Below, one piece after another: positions 55,823-64,000 of a DNA stretch of 64,000 nucleotides. The position numbers and the translations under genes were made by a program. The first letter of the stretch is position 1; every line of letters starts with the position of its first letter. Source of the DNA: Pelagivirga sediminicola (GTDB taxonomy: Bacteria > Pseudomonadota > Alphaproteobacteria > Rhodobacterales > Rhodobacteraceae); NCBI RefSeq assembly GCF_003072125.1, contig NZ_QCYH01000011.1, forward strand, positions 32,036 through 96,035. The letters are read 5' to 3'. The notes below the pieces were generated by a model. That model was not told the origin of the DNA. It made no database searches and saw only the letters and a program-made list of their open reading frames with translations.

Positions 55823-56601
55823 GCCTCATCGCCGAAGATATCCGCGTCCATTATGGCAAGCGCGAGGCGCTCACCGGCGTCAGCCTGACCGCCACGGCGG
55901 GCGAGCTGACCGCCATCGTCGGCCCCAACGGCTCCGGCAAATCCACGCTGCTGGGGGCGATCACCGCCTCCCTGCCCTATCGCGGCCGCGTCACGCTGAA
56001 CGGCCGCGACATCGCCGCCCTCAAGCCGTGGCAACTGGCCGCCGAGCGCGCCGTCCTGCCGCAGGCGTCCCGGCTCGCCTTCCCCTTCACCGTCGCCGAG
56101 GTGGTGCAGCTGGGCCTGCAGGCCGGCACCGCGGGCGACCAGCCGGACGTGCCGATGCGCGCGCTGGCCCGCGTCGGGCTGAGCCATTACGCGGACCGCA
56201 GCTTTCAGGAGCTTTCGGGCGGCGAGGCGCAGCGCGTCATGCTGGCCCGCGTGCTGGCGCAGGTCTGGGCCCCTGTCGAGCACGGCACGCCCCGCTGGCT
56301 GCTGCTGGACGAGCCTGTCTCCAGCCTCGACATTGCGCACCAGTTGCAGGTGATGCAGATTGCGCGTGATTTCGCCCGCGCGGGGGGCGGCGTGATTGCG
56401 GTGATGCATGATCTGAACCTGACCGCGCTATATGCTGATAAGGTGGCGGTGCTGGCAGGCGGTCAACGCCTTGCCTTCGGCACGCCCGCAGAGGTGCTGA
56501 CCGACGCCGTCCTGTCGCGCGCCTATGGCTGCGCCTTGCGCGTCTCGGCCGCGCCGCCGCCCGGCGTGCCGTTCATTTTGCCCCATGCCGCCACCGCGTG
56601 A
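55819..56601 (+). CDS. hmuV: Haem ABC transporter ATPase
   Basis: ATPase of 260 residues. Walker A GPNGSGKSTLLGAITASL, signature LSGGEAQRVMLARVL, Walker B WLLLDEPVSSLDIAHQ and switch VMHDLNLTALYADK are complete. The ARVLAQVW insertion with a Pro-rich stretch before Walker B is usual in HmuV. It overlaps hmuU by ATGA and lies 12 bases before chaN, so the operon continues into the accessory haem genes. Confidence 0.94.
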   Translation: MSLIAEDIRVHYGKREALTGVSLTATAGELTAIVGPNGSGKSTLLGAITASLPYRGRVTLNGRDIAALKPWQLAAERAVLPQASRLAFPFTVAEVVQLGLQAGTAGDQPDVPMRALARVGLSHYADRSFQELSGGEAQRVMLARVLAQVWAPVEHGTPRWLLLDEPVSSLDIAHQLQVMQIARDFARAGGGVIAVMHDLNLTALYADKVAVLAGGQRLAFGTPAEVLTDAVLSRAYGCALRVSAAPPPGVPFILPHAATA

Positions 56602-56613
56602 AAGGATCACCCG

Positions 56614-57363
56614 ATGCGCATCGCTGCCCTGCTGACCCTCCTCGCCCTGCCCGCGCTGGCCCAACCGCCTGCCGATATCGTCATTCTCGGCGAGGTCCAC
56701 GACAATCCCGACGCCCATCTGGGACAGGCCGAGGCGCTGGCAGCCTTGCAACCCACCGCCGTGGTGTTCGAAATGCTCACCGCCGGCGAAGCCGCGCGCG
56801 CCGACGCCGACCGCACCCTGATCGAGGACGCGTGGGAGGCGAGCGGCTGGCGCGATTTCCCCCTCTACGCGCCGATCTTCGACGCGCTGGGGGACGCGCG
56901 CATCATCGGCGCCGCCGCCCCGCGCGACGCGGTCCGCGCGGTCTATGGCGATGGCCCCGCCGCCCTGTTTGGCGAGGACGCCGCGCGCTACGGGCTGGAC
57001 AAACCGCTGGACGCCGCACAGCAAACGCAGCGCGAGGCGCAGCAATTCGATGCCCATTGCCAGGCCATGCCGCTTGAGACGATGGGCGGCATGGTCGCCG
57101 TGCAACGCTACCGCGACGCCGTCTTTGCCCGCGCGGCGCTGGAGGCGCTGGAGGCCTACGGCCCCCCCGTCGCCGTGATCGCCGGCAACGGCCACGCGCG
57201 CACCGACTGGGGCATCCCGGCAATGATCGCCCGCGCCGCCCCCGAGGTCACGACCCACGCCATCGGCTTTGTCGAGGCGCGGGCGGACACCCCCTTCGAT
57301 GACATCCGCGTCGTTCCCCCTGCCGAGCGGGACGATCCATGCGCATCCCTGACCAACAACTAA
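56614..57363 (+). CDS. ChaN family haem-binding protein
   Basis: Exported protein of 249 residues. Residues 1-16 form a short signal peptide (to ALAQ) without the Cys of a lipoprotein, unlike ChaN of Campylobacter. VILGEVHDNPDAHLGQAEAL is the family core, with the conserved Glu and His. HCQAMPLETMGGMVAVQRYR and VAVIAGNGHARTDWGIP follow. Known relatives bind two haems as a dimer and are iron-regulated. It lies between hmuV and an HmoA-type gene and probably handles haem in the periplasm. Confidence 0.88.
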   Translation: MRIAALLTLLALPALAQPPADIVILGEVHDNPDAHLGQAEALAALQPTAVVFEMLTAGEAARADADRTLIEDAWEASGWRDFPLYAPIFDALGDARIIGAAAPRDAVRAVYGDGPAALFGEDAARYGLDKPLDAAQQTQREAQQFDAHCQAMPLETMGGMVAVQRYRDAVFARAALEALEAYGPPVAVIAGNGHARTDWGIPAMIARAAPEVTTHAIGFVEARADTPFDDIRVVPPAERDDPCASLTNN

Positions 57364-57375
57364 GGAGACCATAAG

Positions 57376-57702
57376 ATGTATCTTGCCATGAACCGCTTTA
57401 CCGTCCCGCTGGAGAACGCCGCCGAATTCGAGGAATTGTGGCTGAACCGTCAAAGCCGCCTGCAGGACATGGACGGCTTCCAATCCTTCCACATGCTCAA
57501 GGGCGCCGAGGAGGATGGCCGCATCCTTTATGCCTCGCACACCGTCTGGCAGAGCGAAGAGCATTTCCGCGCCTGGACCACCAGCGACGAATTCCGCGCC
57601 TCGCACGCCCGCGCGGGCCAGACCCGCAAGCTGCACGAGGGCGCGCCGCGCTTCGAGGGGTTCCGCACGATCCAGCAGATCGGCGCCGCCGAGCCTGCCT
57701 GA
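57376..57702 (+). CDS. HmoA/IsdG-like antibiotic-biosynthesis-monooxygenase domain protein
   Basis: Small cytoplasmic protein of 108 residues with a ferredoxin-like ABM fold. MYLAMNRFTVPLENAAEFEE and HTVWQSEEHFRAWTTSDEFR show the W, H and F pattern of the HmoA/HmoB group, which opens haem oxidatively. An AAGGAG site precedes the ATG. It is 12 bases after chaN and ends the operon, so the cluster encodes haem binding, import, trafficking and degradation. Enzyme activity is inferred from fold and context. Confidence 0.82.
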   Translation: MYLAMNRFTVPLENAAEFEELWLNRQSRLQDMDGFQSFHMLKGAEEDGRILYASHTVWQSEEHFRAWTTSDEFRASHARAGQTRKLHEGAPRFEGFRTIQQIGAAEPA

Positions 57703-57734
57703 GCGCAGCCCCCGGGCGCCTTGCCCCAAATCAC

Positions 57735-57765
57735 CGGCATGGCGCGCGGCGCGCCCGCCATGCCG
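57735..57765. terminator. Hairpin between convergent hmu and RND genes
   Basis: CGGCATGGCG (57735-57744) and CGCCATGCCG (57756-57765) form a ten-pair perfect stem with an 11-base GC-rich loop, between the stops at 57702 and 57797. No long T-run follows on either strand, so termination is likely but unproven. Confidence 0.5.
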
Positions 57766-57796
57766 CACTGTTTCACTGCGGCGGGGGGGCCGCGCG

Positions 57797-60700
57797 TCAG
57801 CCTTCCTTGCGCTGGGTCATCCGCGCGATCACCGCAAAGAACACCGGCACGAAGAGCACGCCCAGAACCGTCGCCGTGATCGTCCCCGACAGAACGCCCG
57901 TGCCGATGGCCGTCCGCCCGCCCGACCCGGCCCCGGTGCTCAGCACCAAGGGCGTGACCCCCAGCGAAAACGCCATCGAGGTCATCAGGATGGGGCGGAA
58001 ACGCTGCCGCGCGGCATCGACGGCGGCCTCGAATATGCTCTCGCCCGCCTCGCGTTTGTCGCGCGCGAATTCGACGATCAGGATCGCGTTCTTGCCGGTC
58101 AGGCCGATGACCACCAAGAGACCCACCTGAAAGAAGACGCCGTTTTCGAACCCGCCCAGCCACGCGCCACCCAGCGCGCCCAGAACGCCGATGGGCATGG
58201 CCAGCATCACCGCGAACGGGATCGACCACGATTCGTAGAGCGCCGCCAGCGCAAGGAAAATCGCCGCCAGCGACAGCGCATAAAGCAGCGGCGCCTGCGC
58301 CCCCGATTCCTGCTCTTCCAGCGACAGGCCCGTCAGCGAGATCTGAAACCCCGGCGGCAGTTGCCCGGCCAGACGTTCCAGCTCGGCAATCGCCTCGCCG
58401 GTGGACACGCCCGCCGCGGGCGAGCCCTGGATCTGCATCGACGGCACGCCGTTATAGCGGTTCACGCCCTGCGGCCCCTGCGTCCAGTTGGCGGTGACGA
58501 AATTCGAGAACGGCACCAGCCCGCCATTGGCATTGCGCACGCGCCATTTCTCGATATCTGACGGGGTGCTGCGCGCCTCGGCCTCGCCCTGGACGTAGAC
58601 GCGCTTGATGCGGCCCTCATCCACGAAATCGTTGACATATTGCCCCGCCCACGCGGTGCTCAGCAGGTTGCCCACATCGGTTGCCGCCACGCCCATCGCC
58701 CCGGCCCGGCGCCAGTCGATATCCAGCGCGAACTGCGCCGCATCCTCCAGCCCGCTGGGCCGCGCGCTCTCGATCAGGGGGCTTTGGGCGGCCATGCCCA
58801 GCATCTGGTTGCGCGCCTGAAGCAACTGTTCGTGGTTCTGCCCGCCCCGCGCCTGCACGTAGAAATCAAAGCCCGACACGTTGCCCAGCTCGATCACCGA
58901 GGGCGGCACGATGGGGAACACCATCGCGCCCCGGATCTGGCTGAACGCGCCAAAGGCCCGGCCCGCCAGCGCCTGAACGCTCAGGTCGGCATCCTCGCGC
59001 TTGGACCAGTCCTTGAGCCGCACAAAGGCGATCGCCTGGTTCTGGCCCTGCCCGCTGAAGCTGAACCCGACGACGCCGAAGACGGATTCGACCAGGTCAT
59101 CCTCCTGCGTCATGTAATAATTCTCGACCTGCTTCAGCACATCCAGCGTCTGCTCGGCCGTGGTGCCGGTCGGACCCTGGATCAGCGTGAACATGATCCC
59201 CTGATCCTCCTCGGGCAGGAACCCTTCGGGCGTGCGCATGAACAGCAGCACCATCGCCGCGACGATCCCCAGATAGATGACGCCCAGCCGCACGGGCCGT
59301 TTCACCATCCAGCCCACCGTGCCCGCATAGCCGCCCAGAAGCCCCTCGAACCCGCGGTTGAACAGGCCAAAGGGCCCCGTCTGCTTGGGCTCGCTGTGCT
59401 TGGCTTTCAGCATCGTCGCGCACAGCGCGGGCGTCAGCGTCAGCGCCACCAGCACCGACAGCGCCATCGCCGAGATGATCGTGACCGAGAACTGCTGATA
59501 GATCACGCCGGTCGAGCCGGGAAAGAACGCCATCGGCACGAACACCGCCGACAGGACCACCCCGATCCCGATCAGCGCGCCGGTGATCTGGTCCATCGAC
59601 TTGCGCGTCGCCTCCTTGGGCGACAGACCCTCCTGCTCCATGATCCGCTCGACGTTCTCGACCACGACGATGGCGTCATCCACCAGCAGACCGATGGCCA
59701 GAACCATCGCCAGCATCGTCAGCGTATTGATCGAAAAACCCATCAGCGACAGCACCGCGAAGGTGCCCATCAGGACCACCGGCACCGCCAGCGTCGGGAT
59801 CAACGTCGCGCGGAAATTCTGCAGGAACAGATACATCACCAGGAACACCAGCACGATCGCCTCGACCAGCGTCTTGACCACTTCCTTGATCGAAATCTCG
59901 ACAAAGGGCGTCGTGTCATAGGGGATCACGTATTTCACACCCTCGGGAAAGAACTGCGCCAGCTCGTCCACCCGGCTCTTGACCGCCTCGGACGTGTCCA
60001 GCGCGTTGGCACCGGGCGCCAGGCTGATCGCCATGCCCGTCGCCGCCTGCTGGTTGAAGCGCGAGATCGTGCCGTAATTCTCGGCCCCGATCTCGACCCG
60101 CGCCACGTCGTTGATCAACACAAGGCCGCCATCGGTTTCCGCGCGGATCACGATCTGGCGGAAATCCTCGGGCGTGGTCAGCAGCGATTGCGCGGTGATC
60201 GTCGCGTTCAGAACCTGACCGTCCACCGCCGGGCGCGAGCCGAACTCGCCGGCCGAGATCTGCGCGTTCTGCGCGCGCACCGCGTTGACCACATCCTGCG
60301 GCGTCAGCTCGAACGCGGCCAGCTTGGAGGGGTCCAGCCAGATCCGCATCGCGTATTTCGCACCGAACACCTGCACGTTGCCGACACCTTCGACGCGGCT
60401 CAGCTCGTTCGTCATGTTGGTTTCCAGGTAATCGCCCAGATCGGTCGCATCCAGCGTGCCCGACTCGGAAATCAGCGCCACCACCATCAGGAAGCCCGAG
60501 GAGGATTTGCGCACCGTCACGCCCTGCCGCTGGACCGGCTCGGGCAGCAGCGCGGTGGCCTGCGCCAGCTTGTTCTGGACCTGAACCTGCGCGATGTCGG
60601 GGTCGGTCCCCGTCTCGAAGGTCAGCGTGATGCTGGCGCCGCCCGCACTGGTCGAGGAGGACGAGATATAGCGCAGCCCGTCCAGCCCCGTCATCTGCTG

Positions 60701-60898
60701 CTCGATCACCTGCGTGACGGTGTTGGCCACCGTATCGGCACTGGCGCCGGGATAGGAGGCGTTGATCGAAACCGTCGGCGGCGCGATTTCGGGATATTGC
60801 GCGACGGGCAGCGTGATGATCGACAGCACGCCGATACCCATGATGAAGATCGAGATGACCCAGGCGAAAATCGGGCGGTCGATGAAAAAACGGGCCAT
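57797..60898 (-). CDS. RND multidrug efflux transporter (HAE1, AcrB/MexB type)
   Basis: Inner-membrane pump of 1033 residues with twelve helices and two large periplasmic loops. [20 protein letters not shown] is the family start. The proton-relay Asp pair is in [38 protein letters not shown] and [20 protein letters not shown] are porter-domain blocks, and [20 protein letters not shown] is near the end. It exports hydrophobic compounds through an outer-membrane channel, not encoded here. It follows its adaptor gene by 46 bases. No TetR-type regulator is beside it. Confidence 0.96.
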   Translation of the reverse strand: MARFFIDRPIFAWVISIFIMGIGVLSIITLPVAQYPEIAPPTVSINASYPGASADTVANTVTQVIEQQMTGLDGLRYISSSSTSAGGASITLTFETGTDPDIAQVQVQNKLAQATALLPEPVQRQGVTVRKSSSGFLMVVALISESGTLDATDLGDYLETNMTNELSRVEGVGNVQVFGAKYAMRIWLDPSKLAAFELTPQDVVNAVRAQNAQISAGEFGSRPAVDGQVLNATITAQSLLTTPEDFRQIVIRAETDGGLVLINDVARVEIGAENYGTISRFNQQAATGMAISLAPGANALDTSEAVKSRVDELAQFFPEGVKYVIPYDTTPFVEISIKEVVKTLVEAIVLVFLVMYLFLQNFRATLIPTLAVPVVLMGTFAVLSLMGFSINTLTMLAMVLAIGLLVDDAIVVVENVERIMEQEGLSPKEATRKSMDQITGALIGIGVVLSAVFVPMAFFPGSTGVIYQQFSVTIISAMALSVLVALTLTPALCATMLKAKHSEPKQTGPFGLFNRGFEGLLGGYAGTVGWMVKRPVRLGVIYLGIVAAMVLLFMRTPEGFLPEEDQGIMFTLIQGPTGTTAEQTLDVLKQVENYYMTQEDDLVESVFGVVGFSFSGQGQNQAIAFVRLKDWSKREDADLSVQALAGRAFGAFSQIRGAMVFPIVPPSVIELGNVSGFDFYVQARGGQNHEQLLQARNQMLGMAAQSPLIESARPSGLEDAAQFALDIDWRRAGAMGVAATDVGNLLSTAWAGQYVNDFVDEGRIKRVYVQGEAEARSTPSDIEKWRVRNANGGLVPFSNFVTANWTQGPQGVNRYNGVPSMQIQGSPAAGVSTGEAIAELERLAGQLPPGFQISLTGLSLEEQESGAQAPLLYALSLAAIFLALAALYESWSIPFAVMLAMPIGVLGALGGAWLGGFENGVFFQVGLLVVIGLTGKNAILIVEFARDKREAGESIFEAAVDAARQRFRPILMTSMAFSLGVTPLVLSTGAGSGGRTAIGTGVLSGTITATVLGVLFVPVFFAVIARMTQRKEG

Positions 60899-60944
60899 GC
60901 TGCGGGCGCTCCGGTCAGGTCGGGATCAGTCGGGGATTCAGGGT

Positions 60945-62243
60945 CTATTCTGCGGTTTCTTCACTGGACTCGCCGTCTGGCACAACGGCAGAGGGCGGAT
61001 CCTGCGCATCATCCGTGGCAGGCGCGGTCGCCTCCTCGGCAGCTGCGGCCGGCTCTTCCTCAGCCGGCTTCTGGGCTTGCTCCGTGGCCGCCTCCTCGGG
61101 GGCGCCCTCTTCCTCGGCCTGCCGCTCCTCGGGGCTGACCTTGGCACCGGGCGAGGCCGATTGCAGGCCCTCCACCACCACGCGGTCGCCATCCTCCAGC
61201 CCGTCGGTCACCACCCAGAACTGATCCAGATCCTGCTGCACCGTCAGAACGCGCTGCTCGACCATGTCTTCGGCGCCCACGACCATCGCCGTCGGCTGGC
61301 CGCGCCGGTTGCGCGCAACGCCTTCCTGCGGCACCAGAAACGCGCCCTTGGCGGTGCCGCTGGGCATCTCGGCCTGCACATACATGCCCGGCAACAGCAG
61401 CTTGTCCGGGTTGGCAAAGGTGATGCGCAGCACCACCACACCCGTCAGCGGATCGACCACAGGCTCGGCCGCCGTCAGCGTGCCGGACTGCTCGAACACA
61501 GTCCCGTCGGCCAGCTTCAGCGTGACCTCCTGCGGGATATCCTCGATCGCCTCGTTCTGGTTGCGGCGGCGGAACGCCAGAATCTCGGCCGCCGATTGCG
61601 TGACGTCCACATAGACCGGGTCGATGTTGCGCACCGTCGCCAGCGGGCTTTGCTGGCTGGCCGTGACCAGCGCGCCGGGGCTGACCATCGAGCGGCCGAT
61701 CTCGCCGGACAGGCGCGCGGTGATCTCGGTGCGCTCCTGCTCGATCCGGGCCGAGCGCAACTTGGCCTCGGCGGCCTGCAGGCTGGCAACGGCGCTGTCG
61801 CGCTCGGCGATGGCACTGTCCAGCGACTGCTCGCTCACCACGTTGCGGCTTGACAGGGTCTCCAGCCGCTCGGCCTCGCGGCGGCTGGCCTTGACCTGCG
61901 CTTCGGCCTGCGCGACGGCGGCCTCGGCCTGCGCGACGGCAGCGTCATAGCTGCTCGGGTCGATCCGGTAGAGCACATCGCCCGCCTCGACGCGCCCGCC
62001 CTCGTCGAACAGCCGCTCAAGGATGATGCCGGCCACCTGCGGGCGCACCTCGGCCTCGGCCGACGCGACGACGCGGCCCGGCAGCGTGGTGGTCAGATGC
62101 ACATCCTGCGGCGCGACCGTCACCACCGTCACGGCGGGCGGCGGGCGGTCCCCCTGCTGCGCGGCAGCGGGCAAGGCCACCAGAATCGACGCGGACACAA
62201 GCGCCATCAGACGCGCAGGATTTGGGATGTGGATCATGTGCAT
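60945..62243 (-). CDS. RND efflux periplasmic adaptor (AcrA/MexA type) with long acidic tail
   Basis: Membrane-fusion protein of about 432 residues. It has a signal peptide (to LPAAAQQG), the lipoyl halves VVASAEAEVRPQVAGIILER and DVLYRIDPSSYDAAVAQAEA, an alpha-hairpin of about 70 residues, and a beta-barrel (SPGALVTASQQSPLATVRNI). Two ATGs (62243, 62237) are possible; a GGA fits either. The last 65 residues after VVVEGLQSASPGAKVSP are almost all Glu, Ala and Pro, an unusual low-complexity tail not seen in AcrA. There is no N-terminal Cys for lipidation. Confidence 0.92.
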   Translation of the reverse strand: MHMIHIPNPARLMALVSASILVALPAAAQQGDRPPPAVTVVTVAPQDVHLTTTLPGRVVASAEAEVRPQVAGIILERLFDEGGRVEAGDVLYRIDPSSYDAAVAQAEAAVAQAEAQVKASRREAERLETLSSRNVVSEQSLDSAIAERDSAVASLQAAEAKLRSARIEQERTEITARLSGEIGRSMVSPGALVTASQQSPLATVRNIDPVYVDVTQSAAEILAFRRRNQNEAIEDIPQEVTLKLADGTVFEQSGTLTAAEPVVDPLTGVVVLRITFANPDKLLLPGMYVQAEMPSGTAKGAFLVPQEGVARNRRGQPTAMVVGAEDMVEQRVLTVQQDLDQFWVVTDGLEDGDRVVVEGLQSASPGAKVSPEERQAEEEGAPEEAATEQAQKPAEEEPAAAAEEATAPATDDAQDPPSAVVPDGESSEETAE

Positions 62244-62441
62244 TGGGTCCAGATGTGTGACGTACAGGATGACCGGTCGGACAATAGCCCAAACAGCCAA
62301 GGTAACAAGGGACGGCAAACCGCCCGCGTGGCCGCGTCCGGTGCAAATAGGCAAAATCGCGATGGGGGGCAAGCCCGGCGCCCCTGCCCTGCCCCGGCGG
62401 CACCCGCCGGGACATGGCAAAGTCGGCGTCCGCGCCTCGGA

Positions 62442-63008
62442 TCAGCGCAGGCCCTTGGCGGCAATCTCGCCCGCCAGTTGGCGCATGACGGCGCCGCGCG
62501 CGGCGGCAATGTCCTGCGCGCTGAAGGTGCCGCCGATGGGCGCCGCCAGCGAAAAGAAGTTCGCCCGGTCGCGGCCATTCTCCGGCGCCACGAAATACTG
62601 TCCCGACAGGCGGAACGTGCCATCGGCATGGGCCAGCATCTCCTCGATGCGCAGCTCGACCTCGGCCTGCGCGCGCTCCAGGAACGGCCAGGGCTCGCTC
62701 GCCACGCGCGCGCCGGTGATCTGCGCCAGATAGCGCGTCAGCTCCAGCGTGATCGCGCGCGCCGGCTCATCCGCCCACAGCAGACCCGCACCAGGGCTGA
62801 TGACCCCGTCCGCGCCGGAGATATAGATATCTTCGGAGGCCGCATAGGTCGGCAGGGACACTTCGCGCAGCGCAACCGAGCTATAGGCGATCCGCTGGCT
62901 CTGGCCTGCATCGGCGCGCGGCACGGCCACACGCGCGTCCGGCGTGCCGCCGCAGGCCGACAGCGCCAGCGCTGCGGTGATAAGGGCGAGTGGGGCTGAT
63001 TTCATCAT
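62442..63008 (-). CDS. PqiC-like ABC-type transport auxiliary lipoprotein
   Basis: Outer-membrane lipoprotein of 188 residues. The lipobox is LALSACG near residue 19, where the Cys would be lipidated. RIAYSSVALREVSLPTYAAS matches the PqiC/DUF330 family, and LAGEIAAKGLR ends the chain. Partners of this family link an MCE-domain tunnel to the outer membrane for lipid movement. It follows the MCE gene by four bases and has an AGGAAAG site. The ATG ending at 63008 is used; a second ATG follows at once. About 200 bases with no gene follow to the adaptor start. Confidence 0.88.
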   Translation of the reverse strand: MMKSAPLALITAALALSACGGTPDARVAVPRADAGQSQRIAYSSVALREVSLPTYAASEDIYISGADGVISPGAGLLWADEPARAITLELTRYLAQITGARVASEPWPFLERAQAEVELRIEEMLAHADGTFRLSGQYFVAPENGRDRANFFSLAAPIGGTFSAQDIAAARGAVMRQLAGEIAAKGLR

Positions 63009-63012
63009 GGCG

Positions 63013-64000
63013 TCACTTTCCTGTGAGGAGAGAATTTGGGTTGCGCTCGATCGCCCGCGCCAGCGACGTGACCGCCTGCGCCGCACGCTGCACCTCGCGC
63101 AGCGCATCGCGCGCGTCGCGGCCAAGGCCGGTATTGGCCTGATAGCCCTCGATCGTCGTGCCGGCCTGCCCCAGCACGATACGCGCCTGGTCAATCAGGC
63201 GCGGCAGGTCGGCGCTGGCCCCGGCCACCGCGTCGGCGGCGTTGCTGGCCGAGTTCAGCGTATTCTTCGCCGTCTCGACGACACCCGCCTCGCGCAGCTG
63301 GTTCAGGACCGCGCTCAGCTCGGTCAGCGCGCCGTTCAGGCTGGCGGGCAACCGGCGCGTGCTTTGCTGGTTCAGATAGCTGTCGACGGTGGTCAGCAGC
63401 TCCGTCACCTGATCGGCCATCTTGTCGATGGCGACCTCTTCGATATTGGCCGCCACACCCTCGATCCGGGCGACCAGATCGGGCACGCCCTCGACCGCGC
63501 TGTTGACGCTCTTGGCGGCCTCGGCGGCATCGTCCAGCGCCTTGCCCAGACGCGCGGCCAGTTCCTGGCTGTTGAACCCGTCGATCAGCGTCTCAAGCTG
63601 CTCGATCGCCCCGCTCAACTGCCCCGGCAGCGCCTTGACATCGTCCGAGGTGATCACCCCGCGCGCGTCGGCCAGCAGCCCGTTGAGGTTTTCGGGCGCG
63701 TTGCGCACCCCCTCGCTGGTGATCAGCGCATTGATGTTGCCCAGCAGCGCGATCGCCTGGTTCATCACCTCCTCGACCGGCAGGTTGTTGATCCGCTGGA
63801 ACACGCCCTCGGCGGTGGCGGACACATCGGCGATATCGCTCTCGGCGGTCGGAATCCGCGCACCCTTCTCGCCCATCGGCTCCATCTCGGCGGGGGGCGC
63901 GTCGTCGATCTCGACCAGCTCGACCTTCAGACCCCCCGTCAGGATCGACGTCGTCGCCAGCCGCGCGCGCAAGCCCTCCTTGACCCGCGCGCTGAGAAAC
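63013..64000 (-). CDS. PqiB/MlaD-type MCE-domain protein (N-terminus beyond window)
   Basis: The visible 328 residues are the C-terminal part of an MCE transport protein. Near the window edge FLSARVKEGLRARLATTSIL and TGGLKVELVEIDDAPPAEM are the end of an MCE domain, as in PqiB. The remainder is a long helical region with regular heptads (for example LPGQLSGAIEQLETLIDGFN), expected to form part of the needle-like tunnel. The gene continues to the right of the window; the full family length is about 700. It would carry lipids between membranes together with the PqiC-like lipoprotein. Confidence 0.88.
   Translation of the reverse strand, partial: FLSARVKEGLRARLATTSILTGGLKVELVEIDDAPPAEMEPMGEKGARIPTAESDIADVSATAEGVFQRINNLPVEEVMNQAIALLGNINALITSEGVRNAPENLNGLLADARGVITSDDVKALPGQLSGAIEQLETLIDGFNSQELAARLGKALDDAAEAAKSVNSAVEGVPDLVARIEGVAANIEEVAIDKMADQVTELLTTVDSYLNQQSTRRLPASLNGALTELSAVLNQLREAGVVETAKNTLNSASNAADAVAGASADLPRLIDQARIVLGQAGTTIEGYQANTGLGRDARDALREVQRAAQAVTSLARAIERNPNSLLTGK

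Overview
The window is GC-rich chromosomal DNA from an alphaproteobacterium, most likely family Rhodobacteraceae (Paracoccus/Rhodovulum/Roseobacter-like). This rests on the codon bias, the many oligopeptide ABC and TRAP transporters, the VPLPA-type C-terminal sorting signal, the fused cysNC gene, and the znu and hmu gene layouts. I saw no rRNA, tRNA, CRISPR array, insertion sequence or phage gene. Genes are dense: no gap exceeds about 300 bases, and many neighbours share ATGA or TGATG overlaps.

Positions 1-6.1 kb (minus strand): the end of a polyamine-type binding protein and a complete peptide ABC transporter (dpp1). Diverging from it at 6.3-15.2 kb (plus strand) is a tight run of nine genes: acetylpolyamine deacetylase, a TPP enzyme, an M20 deacylase, an APH-type kinase, a class III phospho-lyase, then four membrane-lipid genes (plsC, cdsA, a small membrane protein, and a CDP-alcohol transferase with an altered motif). 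This looks like uptake of acylated amines or amino acids followed by phosphorylation and elimination, linked to phospholipid synthesis. At 15.3-18.4 kb is a CheB-CheR-PAS-HWE kinase fusion, followed by sulfate activation (cysNC, cysD) on the minus strand.

Positions 21.5-25.5 kb: a TRAP transporter whose permeases (plus) are separated from its Tat-exported binding protein (minus) by a VPLPA-CTERM gene broken by one in-frame TAA. A CtrA-type box precedes that broken gene. Positions 25.6-32.6 kb: a six-gene minus-strand operon, a YtcJ-like amidohydrolase plus a second peptide ABC transporter (dpp2). Positions 32.7-34.2 kb look like a scar: a DmpA-type peptidase with a large in-frame internal deletion, then an AT-richer gene for a six-helix, histidine-free protein that is clearly derived from cytochrome oxidase subunit I. 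This is the most unusual item in the window.

Positions 34.4-47.5 kb: an amidase (plus) converging on an eight-gene minus-strand operon made of an MlrC-type M81 peptidase, a third peptide ABC transporter (dpp3), two M20 hydrolases and a gamma-glutamyltransferase, with a divergent IclR regulator. The enzymes together suggest import and stripping of gamma-glutamyl, N-acyl or iso-linked peptides.

Positions 47.5-57.7 kb: metal uptake. zur-znuCB diverges from znuA across two 13-base Zur-like boxes spaced 30 bases apart. A haem receptor (hmuR) diverges from hmuSTUV, chaN and an HmoA-like monooxygenase. Positions 57.8-64 kb (minus): an RND efflux pump with its adaptor, then the end of a PqiB-like MCE protein and its PqiC-like lipoprotein, cut by the window edge.
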